Source of the DNA: Punica granatum
Taxonomy: Eukaryota > Streptophyta > Magnoliopsida > Myrtales > Lythraceae
Assembly: GCF_007655135.1 (NCBI RefSeq)
Contig: NC_045134.1
Span: 17,632,568-17,696,567 of the forward strand
Direction: 5' to 3'
DNA length: 64,000 nucleotides
The position numbers were made by a program, and so were the translations under genes. This document shows positions 36,608 to 48,503 of the stretch, one piece after another; position 1 is the first letter of the stretch, and each line of letters begins with the position of its first letter. The notes below the pieces were generated by a model. The model did no database searches. It saw nothing but the letters and a program-made list of their open reading frames with translations, and was not told where the DNA came from.

Positions 36608-39600
36608 AGTTACAGCAACTTGTCTTGATAGTCTCACGAGATGATAGTGAGATTAATCAATTAAGTGGTGAGAACTTTGTGCCCAATAATTCTAAACTTG
36701 ACTGAATCATTGACTCCGGGGCTTCACGACGTATGACCAGTAGTTTGGATAATCTTTTTGATGTTACTCCTATTAAGAATGGCCCAATTGTTCATGTTCC
36801 GAATGGAACAACGTAAGCCATTTTTATTGGGAAAATATCGTTTGGAGCTAATATGGTTGTTCATAATGCTCTTTATGTGTCAAATTCTAATTGCAATTTA
36901 TTGTCTATGACTCAATTATCTCGGGAACTTAACTGTAATGTTCACTACATTTCTCGTCTATGTCTAATTCAGGATGGGAGTACGATTGGAGTAGGTAAAC
37001 TTCATGGAGGGGTTTGGCTTCTATGACAAGTGTCTTCGTCATTTCTGAGAGCATGGGCAATGAAAGCAGATAGTGATGACATTTGGCACAAGCAGTTGGG
37101 GCATTCTTCTCATCGTATTCAGTTCAAGGATCATTCTATTTTTATGAATCGTTCAGATAACAATGAGCCTTGTGACGTGTGTTGCCAAGCAAAACAGACA
37201 CGTTCAAGTTTCCAAATAATTTCAAATAAAGCCTCTTTTCCATTTCAGTTAGTACACTGTGATATATGGGGACCTTACAAGGTTTCTTCAATTACTAGTG
37301 CTCGGTATTTCTTATCAATTGTGGATGACTTTAGTCGTGGTGTGTATGTTTATCTTCTACGAGATAAGTCAGAGGCACGAAGGTTCTTGATCAACTTTCT
37401 ACAGGCAGGTGAAGAATCAATTTGATCGTACAGTGAAAACAGTGCGAAGTGAAAATGGATCGGAATTCATGAGTCGAGTCGTTTAAGACTACTTTTTCAA
37501 CAATGGGATCATACACCAGACTTCATGCATTGACACATCACAACAATACGGACGGGTCGAATGTAAGCACCGTCACATCCTTAATGTAGCTTGGGCTCTA
37601 ATGTTTCAAGCCTCTCTTCCTATTGATTTTTGGGGAGAGCGTATTTCTATTGCGACACATCTAATTAACCTCACACCTTCAAGTGTCCTATCAGGCAAGG
37701 CACCATTTGAACTACTTTTTCGTAAGAAACCGGATTATCAGCATATTCGTGTTTTTGGATGTCTTTGCTATTCACATAACAATCCTCATTTCAAGGACAA
37801 GTTTGGGCCACGATCAAGAATGTGATTTTATTAGATATCCTTTTGGGAAGAAAGGTTGGAAAGTTTATGACCTGGAGAATCGTGATGTATTTATTTCTCG
37901 AGACGTCTGCTTCTATGAGACTGATTTTTTCATTCAGCAAGGAAAAACCCAATGAACCGACTAATACTGGCATACAATGTTTGGATAATTCGGGCCCAGC
38001 ATTTCAGGGGGAGTCACTTAGCCCTTATGGCTCTGATTCAGCTGAGCCCACTCCAACTTTGCCTTGACCAGACACTGGGCTTCATTTGGCCTAACATCCC
38101 TCCGTTGGGCATAGATGGATGTTGCTTTCTGCTCCGCCTGCTACCTCTGCTATTTTGTCCGACTCGATGCCAATTGGGCCTACTCCAGTCCAACCCACAT
38201 CTCCTGTTGCGCTCGCTTTCTCTTCTTCATCAAATCCAGCCCAACCCACATCTACTGGTGAGCTCGTTCTCTCTTCTTCATCAGATCCGCCCGACTCTCC
38301 GCCCAATTCGATAACCGCCGCACCTTCAGCTAACCCGACTATTTCTTATGAGTCTCAAATGGAAAGTATCGCTCATTCTAAGGCTCCACAGAATATTCAT
38401 CCACCAAGTTGGCTCCACGGAATATTCGTCTACCAAGTTGGCTCATGTATCACTCACACTGCTCGTTGTTTTGAATCTTCCCTCCCCCCTAACAACCACC
38501 CACTCCGTCTCATCCTCTAGACCATTATCTTACTTATTCGGTTATCGATACTACACAGTTGTCGTTTCTTACTGCTATTGATTCCAACACAGAGCCAAGG
38601 ACTTACTCCGTAGCCGCTAAAGATCTCCGATGGCGGCTCACCATGGCAGATGAAATTCGTGCTCTTGAGGATAACGGCACTTGGGTTATTCAGTCGCTTC
38701 CACCTGGGAAGAAACCCATTGGATGCAAATGGGTTTTCAAGATCAAAAGACGGGCATATGGCATTGTAGAAAATGCTGTAAAGCTTGACTCTTGGCAAAA
38801 GGATTCACCTAAATTGAAGGGGTTGATTTTCACGAGACGTTTGCCCCAGTGGCAAAACTAGTCACCGTACGCTATTTATTGACCACTATTGTTGCTAAGA
38901 ATTGGGAAATGCATTAGCTTGATGTTAACAATGCCTTCCTTCACGGGGACTTGGATGAAGAAGTTTACATGTCTCTTTCTCTTGGTTTTCATCCAGGCAC
39001 TACTGGTTAGGTTTGCCGGTTGTGGAAGTCTTTATATGGCCTTCGTCAAGCCTCCTGCAATTAGTACTCCAAATTTGCCACGGCTCTCATCTACTACAGT
39101 TTTCGGCAGTTAGAGGCAGACTACTCTTTATTCACCTTCTCTCAGGGAGATGTATTTCTTGGTGTCCTTGTATATGTGGATGATATGATTCTCGTGACTA
39201 ATGATCCTCTCTCATGTGCTCATTTTAAGGATTATCTTCATCAATGCTTCCATATTAAGAATCTTGGCCCATTATCATACTTTCTTGGTATTGAGATCAT
39301 TCGAAGCGATTCCGGCCTTTTTCTCAATCAAAGGAAGTATACTCTGGATATTCTTACTGAAGCCGGTATGCTGGGTTCTCGACCTGCTTATTTTCCTATG
39401 GAACAACAACATCGGTTATCTCAAGATTGTGGCGATCCCATTCCCAATCTCGAACTGTATCGTCATCTTATCGGTCGTCAACTATATCTCACAATCACCA
39501 GGCCTAAACTCGCTTATACCGTTCACATTTTATCACAATTCCTACAGGATCCTCGCCAAGACCACTAGGACGTTACCATGCGAGTACTCCGCTATCTCAA

Positions 39601-40126
39601 GCAATCTTCAGGACTAGGGATATTTCTTCGACCGACCTCTTTGTCCTTGATGGCTTATTGTGATGCAGATTGGGCTAGTTGTCCTATGACTAGGTGGTCC
39701 TTAACTGGATATTTCATTACTTTAGGTGACAATCCCATCTCTTGGAAGACTAAGAAGCAAACGAGGGTCTCCAAATCCTCAACTGAAGCCGAATACCGGG
39801 CCATGACAGCAACTGTCAGTGAACTTTTATGGCTCTGTTCCCTCCTCAGATCTCTTGGCGTTTCTCATGCCAATCCCATGCGCTTGTTCTGTGATAATCA
39901 AAAGGCTCTCCACATTGCCTCCAATCCAATTTTCCATGAGCACACCAAACACATTGAAATACATTGCCATTTCATCAGGCAACATCTACGCTCTGGAGCT
40001 ATCGAAACATCCCATGTGTTTACGCTTTTTCAATTGGCAAACATGTTTACTAAAGCACTTGGACGTGACCAATTCCATTTTTTTCTCAGCAAGTTGGAAA
40101 TTCGGAATCCTCATTCTCCCACTTGA
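36608..40126 (+). pseudogene. Copia pol remnant (protease, integrase, RT, RNase H)
   Basis: Protease IIDSGAS at ~36707, preceded by a stop; LYVSNSNCNLLSMTQLSREL; GAG-pre-integrase DDIWHKQLGHSSHRI with CDVCCQAKQ (37080-37200); integrase LVHCDIWGPYKV and FLSIVDDFSRGVYVYLL; SLPIDFWGERISIATHLIN and VFGCLCYSH at 37610-37780; an integrase-RT linker; RT WVIQSLPPGKKPIGCKWVFK (38680), then LYVDDMILVTND with the catalytic YVDD intact (39170); RNase H MAYCDADWASCPMTR (39650) and KSSTEAEYRAMT. At least eight frame breaks, so it is not active. The catalytic residues that survive are those of the family. Confidence 0.88.
38188..38289 (+). repeat. 51 bp duplication in the Copia integrase-RT linker
   Basis: Two tandem 51 bp units (ccaacccacatct ... 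ctcttcttcatca) encode a Pro/Ser-rich 17-residue repeat (PTSPVALAFSSSS, PTSTGELVLSSSS) in the spacer between integrase and RT. Confidence 0.7.
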
Positions 40127-40310
40127 TGGGAAGTATTATGGAAGGATTTTCTTTCTATTGTATTTATGTACATATCCATGTATACCATACTTAGGATATC
40201 CCATTTTAGCCATAGACATTATTTTTCTTTTGTTGATCAGGACTGAGTTATATACATACCGATGGAATGAATAACAAACGAAAGCTTTTCAGCCCAATCT
40301 CGTTTCTTTA

Positions 40311-41999
40311 TGATATGCTAGTTCGGTCATTTTATTACAAAATATCTGCATGATTAATTTTATATAAGTATCGACCTTTGTACTACATTTTAATGTCCAA
40401 CCATCACTCATCGAAACGGCCAAAAGAATTTGAGAGATAAACATAGGTAGTGCAGAACATTGACTTCCATGAAAAAATAGCCTTTCATTGGACTTCTTTG
40501 TGCTTTTTTGTTTTTTAGTGCAGGTACTTGATTGATTCTCATCTCTAAAGTCAGTACATTTTTAGACTAAATATAATAGAGATTACATGTTACTAAAAAA
40601 AATTCCTATAGTATCCAGTGATTTTAATTTTTAATTTTTTTTGTAAAATCGCATGGCTCCCGTCACGTTCTAAATTTGTCACTGTTATCATGATTCTGTG
40701 GAGGCTCTACATACGCGGCACCCACTCATTATAGGCCATACTTTTGCACGCTGAACTGCAATGTTTGCGATTCACCACAAAAAATAAAACAAAATAAAAT
40801 AAAAAATAACAAAAGGAGTCAAGCGTGACAGATTTAGAATAAAATGAAATCAAATGATTTTAAGGATACACCTGCCTTTTTTATTTTAATGGAGGCACTC
40901 ATTTTTCTATGAGTTTTACCCTATTTCTTAAATCGATAGTATCATATAAGGAATCATGTGGCAAAATAGTTTTTTAAAATCTTTTTTTCTTTAGCACACA
41001 TATAAATAACAATCAAAGAGTTCGGGATAAGAATGTTATTAAAGCAGGTCCGAGTTTCCATGGCGTTGCTGCTGCACTCTGAGTTACTTCAGACAATTGG
41101 TCATCATCGGAATGTTCTCATATGACAGGCACTACAAGACCAAAGCACTCCTTCCGCGACCAGCTAATCTAATCTCGAATTTTTCCTTTTTATTTCCTAC
41201 AAAAAGAAAAAAGAAAGGCATCTAATGAGCAATCGTTCGACGCAATATCTGATGCATGAAAACCAAGAAAGCCGCTTTGATAAATCAGGATCTTTCGTTA
41301 TGTTTCTCGATTTGAGGAAAAACCTTGATTGGTAGGAAGTAATGAGAGATCTATTCTTCAGTCTCATTCACGCTTTTTCAAAATCTCAATGACCTAGTTC
41401 GCGCCTCGTTCTTTTTTAAAAAATTAATCAAATTTATGAGCTTACAAAATTTTGAATCTGATCCGATTGCTTTTAAAATCAAGTCATGAAAAATTTAATC
41501 GAGATAATTTTGTGCATAGCGGCCTCAAGTTCAGCTTAGGCAGGATTTGAATTTCATGCTCTTGAAAACAATTTTACAAGAATTTATGAAAATTTCACTT
41601 CATCATACGACTTTGATTGCAAAGGTGATTTTGATCTGCGAAATCATAGTTTCTTTTGCAAATGCGTCCAAGCGATTTTGAGTTCGAATGACAAATCCCT
41701 TTGGTTAATCAAAGTTTTTGCATTAAAAAATAAATGTTGGTTCAACGCTAGGCTGATCTCGGGATCGCTATTCAAATAATCGCGTCAATCGAGGGTCTAT
41801 TCAAAGCGACATTCTTTTATTTTGTTTGGAAAACGATGATGCATAACAGAATGCAGGGAATACCACCTGTGAGCTATAATTACAAACAAAAGGATCCACT
41901 AATCCTCTGAAATTCTATCATTTTATCGTAGGAGCCTCGATCGTGAAACAAATATGTAAAAAAATTCATCCTTAATCCCGAGAATACATGTAAAAATGT
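40311..41999. other. Intergenic, possible decayed inverted repeat
   Basis: No gene. 40605-40880 has loosely complementary arms (cccgtcacgttctaaatttgtcac against gcgtgacagatttagaat), probably a decayed MITE. The rest is AT-rich and unrecognised. Confidence 0.4.
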
Positions 42000-42490
42000 A
42001 AAGGGAAAATTACAAAAAAAAAAAAATCTAAATTTTGTAAAACGTCTCAATTTTGTCATAAATTTAGTTTTGTAATAAAAAAACCATAAGTTTTCTAAAT
42101 TGTCTCAAAAATAACATTCGTTATATATTCCGTCAATTTTGCCTACGTGGACTTTACGGGACCCACAAAGTTTATGCATCATCTGATCATATTCTCTTTT
42201 CTTTACAAAAATAACTTAAGTTTTCAGAAAAATTCTCGGTTTTGTTCCAATTTTTTATTTGTAATTTTAAAAAATACATATTTTAAAATATTTTCAGAAA
42301 TGGTACCTGAGAGATGAGGCTAGCTGGAGCCGACTTTAGGAGTACTGCAAGGAGACCCAGATGAGGAGAGAGGTGATTTCTAAGATAATTTATAAAACAT
42401 ATGGTTTTTTTCATTATATACCAAATTTATAATGAAATTGAGACTTTTTTGAAAATTTGAATTTTTTTATTTGACCTATCTTATTTGTTT
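42000..42490. mobile_element. Foldback-type repeat
   Basis: The left arm (42040-42115: caattttgtcataaattt, aaaccataagttttc) is complementary to the right arm (42395-42460: catatggtttttttc, aaatttataatgaaattg). 42300-42380 in the centre is GC-richer and unrelated. No coding. Confidence 0.5.
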
Positions 42491-43229
42491 ATTAATGAAG
42501 GTTTTATGAGTGTTGTTTATGATCGTTTAAAATGTCACTTGTGTAATGCCTGTCAACGATTTCAATATTTCTATATCGAATAATCAAAGCACACACAAAT
42601 TGTACATATCTTAAAATAACTTTTATAGTTGCAACTAACAAAATACTCTTCCATAGAAATTTGTCACATATATTAAGTTTTGTAATTAGAATATAAATTT
42701 ATATTTTAAATATTGTTTATAAAATCTTTATCTTTATCTTTAAATTTTATTTTTATTTTTATCAGCTAATAATCATTTGGTGTTATATAGATGTTCATTT
42801 TTAATACACATATATATCCTTTCTTATAACAATTATTCCGATTTTAAAAAATATATTTATTTTTTAACATAATAAAATATTCTCAAAATTAATTTAAAGT
42901 TTCATTTCATAATCAATTAATAAAATTAGATTAATTTTCAATGGTTCGATTAATATTTTGCAACAAATTGTCTCAAATGCATTATATATTTATCTAATAA
43001 TTGTATAACATACATTTATATAGATATTCAAACAAAAGTGATTGCATATTCTTTAAATACAAAATTTGATGACATTCTTATTTCAAATATTTATATTTAT
43101 ATTTTTTGTATTATTATTATTTCATATATTACAATAATTTTACCCTTAAAATAATAGAACTTAGGTTAATATCTAGTTAAATAATTATTTATTAGTATAC
43201 TTAATTGTCACTTATTCTTTATATTGAGT
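42491..43229. other. Very AT-rich intergenic DNA
   Basis: Mostly A/T runs (tatttatattt and similar). No coding or repeat structure recognised. Confidence 0.45.
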
Positions 43230-44462
43230 CTGTCAGCACTCCGTTTTGGTCCGCCGGTGCTTGAGAACTCTCAAGCAGGTCCCGGCCAGGATCCCCCACC
43301 AGTTTATCAAATTACGTCCCGGTAAGTCCCATAACACTATTCACAATCGGGTCAACCGAGTCAACTGGACGGCTTCAAGAGCCATGATACAAGTCTCAGG
43401 ATTTCGCCCGGAGGTCCCTAAAATCCTTCAAGGAGATCGACAATGCACGCACCGGCTCAAGTGGCCCAACGCCCAGCTGAGAAGGGTTCCTAGGTGGCTA
43501 ACTCATCGGACTCCCTGAAAATAGTCAATATTGGGCTTAAAAAATAAGTCATGACCACAAATTGATAGATAGCCCAATAGGTCACTCTCTGGAAATCATA
43601 TGCTCGAGCCAAGGAACTCCCAAGCGAGGAAAAGAGGCCCTTCCAATAAGGCTCTCAAGCAGCCGGATCGTTAGGCCAATTGTGAGTATCCAGAATCGGG
43701 CTCAACCGGTCCCAGGGGCTCCCAAGACTAGGGAGCATTCTTCCGATCGATCTCTAGAAATCATCCACCTCTTACAAGTGGCCCCCGAGAGGGAAAGGGC
43801 CCCTCCCAGTAAGGCTCTTGAGCTGCCAACTCGTCAGGCCAATCGTGAATATCCAGAATGAGGCTTAGCCAGTCATAGGGGTTCCCAAGATCAGGGAGCA
43901 CTTTTTCGGTCGATCTTCAGAAATTATCCACACATCACGAGTGACTCCCAAGCTGGAAAAGGGCGCTTCCAACGAGGTTCCCGAGCCACCGGCTCATCAG
44001 GCCAATCGTGGGTATCTAGAACCAGGCTTGGACAACCTCAAAGTTCCCGAGGATAAGGGATGACTCTTATGATCGATCTCCGAAAATCATTTACATCTCT
44101 GAAGCAGCTCTCGAGTAATCTCAAGCACCGTCCATAAGTCCTTCCAAGTCACCTGCTTACCGAGCTACCAGAATGTATCCAATATTGGATTCCCAAAACC
44201 CCTCATAATCTCTTGGGATATTTTTAAAATTTTTTAAAATTTTAACGGTTACTGAAGGATTCAATCCCTTAGTATTTTTTACTTTTTGTAATTTTTAAAA
44301 TTTTATTATCATTTTAATAACATTACCGAGGAAAATCTTCCCTCGGTATTTTTTTTTTAATTTTTTTTAAGATTACCAAGAGAACAAGACATTGTCCCCC
44401 GAATTTTCTGAAGGACATTGTCCCTCAAACTTCCCGCAAAAATAGAATATTTTCTAGTAGTG
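43230..44462. mobile_element. CACTA (En/Spm) terminal region
   Basis: The right end ttttctagtagtg (44450-44462) is the complement of a CACTACTAGAAAA terminus. Inside are ttaccgagg ... ccctcggta (44325-44352), a hairpin typical of CACTA subterminal DNA, and paired gacattgtcccc/gacattgtccct. The tandem array at 43560-44200 lies just inside. I could not find the opposite CACTA end, so the extent to the left is a guess and there is no transposase here. Confidence 0.55.
43560..44200 (+). repeat. ~163 bp tandem repeat, about four diverged units
   Basis: Anchor words recur near 43585, 43748, 43912 and 44073 (ctctctggaaatcat, gatctctagaaatcat, gatcttcagaaattat, gatctccgaaaatcat). Each unit also has a caggccaatcgtg...atccagaa core and a cccaagactagggagca core. 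GC-rich against AT-rich flanks. ORFs through it reflect the repeat, not a protein. Confidence 0.75.
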
Positions 44463-45103
44463 CTGTCCAAGATAAACTGTGTTTTATTGCCAATTTTTTT
44501 TTGTTTTCACTCCTTGCCATTCTTGTGCTATACTAGCATTAGAACAACGTAACCTTTTTATCAGTCCACAATCATTTTAAGCTTGTTATTTATATCATGA
44601 CATTTGCGCATAGTTGTCGCAAAATTTAACTGGACCCATGGGTGTACATCGGGCCTTTAGCAAGTGATCATAAGTCGTGCTTCTTTTTCCTTCTTGGGCA
44701 CGAAAAGACAAATGGACCACAAGGCAATCTTACATCCCGCACTCTAGTATACTAAGTACAGATTTCACACTCGGGATTTCGACTGCTCTCGATGCTAGAC
44801 CTAACTTGATGAGAACCTATATAAATGCGTATTGTTTTGATATCATGTAAAATTTTCTCTAAACTTATAAGTGGCTTTGAGCCATGTCCACCCGAAAGCT
44901 CGAGTTAATGGTCAGTGAGTCCAATCATCTTATAGTATTTAGGTAATTCTACTCAATTTCCCGACGTAGGATTTACAATACTCAACAGTTGTTGACTAAT
45001 AGCCTCGGAGGAGTTGCTCCATGCTAGGAAGAAGCACAAAGAAAGTCTTTCAACATGACTAGTCTTGATGAAATCTGTATGAGCGGTTCTCCCAAAAGAA
45101 CAG
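44463..45103. other. Intergenic, LTR-flank-like tract
   Basis: 44740-44950 (gatatcatgtaaaattttctc, cttataagtggctttgagcc) resembles common plant LTR-element flanks. No gene seen. Confidence 0.35.
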
Positions 45104-45802
45104 GGTAAAATTAGGAGTGTGCGGGTCCAGGCATATTTTTTTTCATGATACTCGGACCCTATCATGTAGGAAACAGGTTCCAAGATTTTGGAACCGGACC
45201 CTACCTTGTAGGAACATGGAACCGGAACCTATGCGGAGCCTGAATTATATTACAGGTTTTTCGGTATCCTGTTAGAACCTAATTTTTTTTCTCTTCAAGC
45301 ATAATAAATGAAATAAATAACTAAAATTGAAAAAATCACATTCACAATCACGCAAAACAAATAAATGTCGACATAGATTAATCGGATCACATCCATCCAC
45401 AGGACTAAAAGATTATGTAGCTCTCCTTAGAATTATATAATATATAAGGTAAATACGCAACTGAAAGATTATGTAAATATTTAGCAAAAAAAAAAAGATG
45501 ACGTAACTCTTCTTAGTAGAAAAAGCAAATAAACTCTCTTTAGGATTCGGTAGCTATTACATCGCACATAGAGAATTATGTAAATATAAAATAATTATTT
45601 TCAAAAAAATATAGGTCTCGAGTATCGGTTCCATGGCTACCCTATATGTTGGAATTGGAACCGAAATCTATTTTCACTGGTTCCTTAAATACTATCTGGA
45701 TTCCACCCAATTTTCAATTGGAGTTACTCGGAATCTATCCTAACGGATAGGATCCAACCGATTCCAAGGATACCTGGTATCCATGCATACCCTAGGTAAA
45801 AT
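45104..45802. mobile_element. Non-autonomous hAT element with perfect 8 bp target duplication
   Basis: Body 45112-45794 (683 bp). Ends taggagtgtgcgggt and the complement of atgcataccctaggt (tagggtatgcat). The flanks ggtaaaat (45104-45111) and ggtaaaat (45795-45802) are identical 8-mers, the hAT hallmark. The subterminal DNA repeats ggaaccgga/ggttcc words; the centre (45290-45600) is AT-rich. No transposase. Confidence 0.8.
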
Positions 45803-46275
45803 CATTGGCTTGTTCGATATTACTTTTGGACGTCTGAACTGAGCCGTCTTGGAAGTTAATTAGTTAGGACGGTTGGGTCGATATGAGAATGTGAAACTGA
45901 CTCTGTCCTGTTGAGCTCGGGTCTAGCTAGGTTCTTGTAGAGTGACTGAGATCGACAGTACTCCACTCAAGTAGCACGATCACGAGCTCAATCACTACTG
46001 TAAGACACAAATAAATAAAATAAAATAAAAGAACCTATTAAGCTCGTACAACCATCAACTCATTTACATCTTTGAGTGAAGCTCAATCTCGGATATTGAA
46101 GCAGAGTCGAACTCAAGATACAACTCAACAAAATATATAATCAAATCGAGAGTAATCCTGTGAATCGGATGTCCACATGCGTCATTTGCATCTACAATTT
46201 TATGGACAAAATGGGTACATGTACTAGTGATTGGCCATATATACATATATATGACGTTAATTACAGCAAATAACG
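45803..46275. other. Intergenic, no gene recognised
   Basis: No coding, RNA or repeat structure recognised beyond a short AAATA run near 46008-46030. Confidence 0.45.
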
Positions 46276-46441
46276 CGGTTCGTCGTTTGTTCTGCTTAAA
46301 TAAGGTCTCGAGTTCGAGTCATTGTAAATGCAGAAAATCCACGCTATGAGAGATTTACCCCTTAATGGACTGGTCCGGCTTGACTGGATTTGTTGGGACG
46401 AATTTGAACTTCCAAATACCAGGGTTTACACCGAAAAAATG
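46276..46441 (+). mobile_element. tRNA-derived SINE, copy 4
   Basis: cggttcgtcgtttgttctgc, B-box-like cgagttcgagtca, gagatttaccccttaatgg and tail ccaaataccagggtttacac plus an A run. 5' end slightly shortened; no sure target duplication. Confidence 0.65.
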
Positions 46442-48060
46442 TTATAGTTGAATTAATTCATATTTAAAATAAATAAATGGATGATCAGAGGACAAAAATA
46501 ACTCTTAATTAGAATCCGAGGACCAAAAAATATATTAGAGCAAGCCGGGTGATTAACGGTGTAATTTGTTCTTTTCTAAAGCAAGCAAACAATAAAGAAG
46601 CTCTATTTTTATCCCCGATCAGAGCCCGCCATCGGCCCAACAAATTTCTATTTTCTGCAATATCTTTTACAGGTAAGGATGATGTTATTACTATTATTAT
46701 TAAATCAACAGGGAGGTAGAGAATGATCCGGATAACCCTCCTCGCTACAAAAGGATCGAAAATTGGACTCAACACCGAATTGGCTTAAGTCATGAGCTTG
46801 AGAGTTACCGTGACGTGGAATTCAAGTACACTTCCACTCAAAAAAACGATTAAAAACTAATAATGTCCGAAATAATGCTCCTAATCTCCCAAGGGATCAT
46901 AAGGTCTATGAATAGCATCCAAAAGCAAAAGAGCATCACTTCTAACCCATATACGATCCCAGCCACGGTCAACAGCTATCAGGAGGGCAGGGAGCTGGTT
47001 TTGTGTAACCCGCAATGCAGGCTATATTAGAGGAGCAGGGGTATCAATGATAAAATTAATGATATCCTGCTTAAACAAGATTTCGAGTTCGAATCCTTCT
47101 GAATGCAGAAAAATCACGCTGAGAGAGCTTTACCCCTTAGTGGGTCGACTCGACTCGATTGGATTAGTCGGGATCCAATTGAGCTTTCGAATACCAGAGT
47201 TCTCACCAAAAACAAAATTAATGATGTCCTCAAAGGAAGAACTTGGGATGAAGTTCAATGATATATCCCAAGTTGATTTCCTTCAAGCAACATGATAAAA
47301 AAACAAAATCTCCGAAATGTTGTGCATAATTATTGAATTGTGGTACGGCAGAGTGGGCAGGGGAAGCCATTCTGCAAGAACCAGAGAAGAATTCACTCGT
47401 ACATATCCATAAGTAGATTTTTAGGCGATCATGAATTTTCAAACCCCACAAAGCTTTCCATTTAATATCTGAATCAGAACTGAATCTTCTGCTTCTGGTC
47501 GAGTAAATAAAAGAATTTCACTGAGTGCTCTCCAACGGTGGTGGGTGTAGAGCAGAGTCCGCATAATCTTCTCGAGGGAGGTATTTCTTCAATATGTTCC
47601 TAACAGTACTAAGCTCTCAAAAGGGTTAGAAAGAAGTTGCTTACTTCACCATTTAACAGTACTAGAAAGAAGTACGCCATAATCAGGAAAAAGTTCGAAG
47701 TCGGGATTACCTGAGAACCAAGGATCTTTCCAAATAGAAGTGGAATCTAAAACTCTAATACCGAACACTAAATTAACTAATGAAATAGCTGCACACGGGG
47801 ATTGAGATAGAGAGATTTTTGGGAGTCCACAATTTCTTCCAAGTTCCATGCTAGAACCATCACGCGACAATTACGAGCCAGTCGACTTACCCATTAGGCG
47901 TGAAACCATTAACTTACGGACTCCTAATATAGAGATCATGACCTCTTCCGCTTCGACTTCGGTGAGGCTGCAGCGACGGTAGGAGTGACAGCTGCATATC
48001 AGATATTGCTGACTGACAGGAGGGGAGAGGGGTGGCTGGCGAGAAGCCTTCACCCCCGAT
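46442..48060 (-). pseudogene. LINE 3' remnant (zf-RVT and RNase H-like parts)
   Basis: On the minus strand from right to left: VLDSTSIWKDPWF (near 47740), LWGLKIHDRLKIYLW (near 47430), and past the SINE WDRIWVRSDALLLLDAI (near 46930), the RNase H-like part of plant L1 ORF2. All frames broken. A SINE sits inside it (47069-47213). The 46442-46780 part has no clear LINE match. Confidence 0.65.
47052..47230 (+). mobile_element. tRNA-derived SINE, copy 5, with 17 bp target duplication
   Basis: Body 47069-47213, 5' truncated (starts gcttaaacaagatttcgag). Flanked by aaaattaatgatatcct (47052-47068) and aaaattaatgatgtcct (47214-47230), 16/17 identical. The tail reads cgaataccagagttctcacc plus an A run. 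It interrupts the LINE remnant, so it is younger. Confidence 0.8.
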
Positions 48061-48503
48061 TCTGGTCTCTATGTAGTGTGTTTGCTCTCTTTTTTTTTTC
48101 CCTATTTCTTTTATTATTTTCTTAAAGAAGTATCTTTCCACTCAAGAAATTCATATATAGTATATCTTTTGTTATCTAACAATATTCTATTGATATCTTC
48201 GTGGGATATTATATTATCTCTAATGATATCTCAAATACATTGTGTAGATTGTAAAATCCCAATACCGATATCTCTGGACTCCTATAAATACCATTTCAGG
48301 TATGCCTAAAGCCTAAGTTCAATTATCTTTACTTCTTGTACACACTTTAATTTAAGCATCGGAGAGGGAAATCAAGATTCCCTCTCGATTCTCCCCGTTT
48401 GTAGGTTGTTCGTGTAGTATTCGTGGAAGATCGAGGCTTGCGGCTTGCACGTGATCAAGACTCAATTTTTCACGACCCCAACATTGGCGCCGTCTATGAG
48501 AAA

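Larger units (their letters stand above)
30699..40310 (+). mobile_element. Degenerate Copia retrotransposon, interrupted by another element
   Basis: LTRs of ~172 bp at 30699-30870 and 40139-40310, nearly collinear (gaaggattttc, tgtacatatccatgtatacc, gatggaatgaataacaaac). A decayed initiator-tRNA binding site (tgttattaaagcatcgatc, about 30873) follows the left LTR. The order gag, protease, integrase, RT, RNase H is the Copia order. All frames carry stops and shifts. Between gag and protease lies a ~4.3 kb unrelated LTR. The terminal TG is lost in the left LTR and no target duplication was found. Confidence 0.85.

Noticed and set aside
30699..40310. Intact, active Copia element
   Set aside because: gag and pol contain many stops and frameshifts, the left LTR has lost its TG and the primer site is decayed.
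43246..43861. Two ORFs of 90-99 aa
   Set aside because: They sit across the ~163 bp tandem array and repeat similar Arg/Ser-rich words; a repeat artefact, not a gene.
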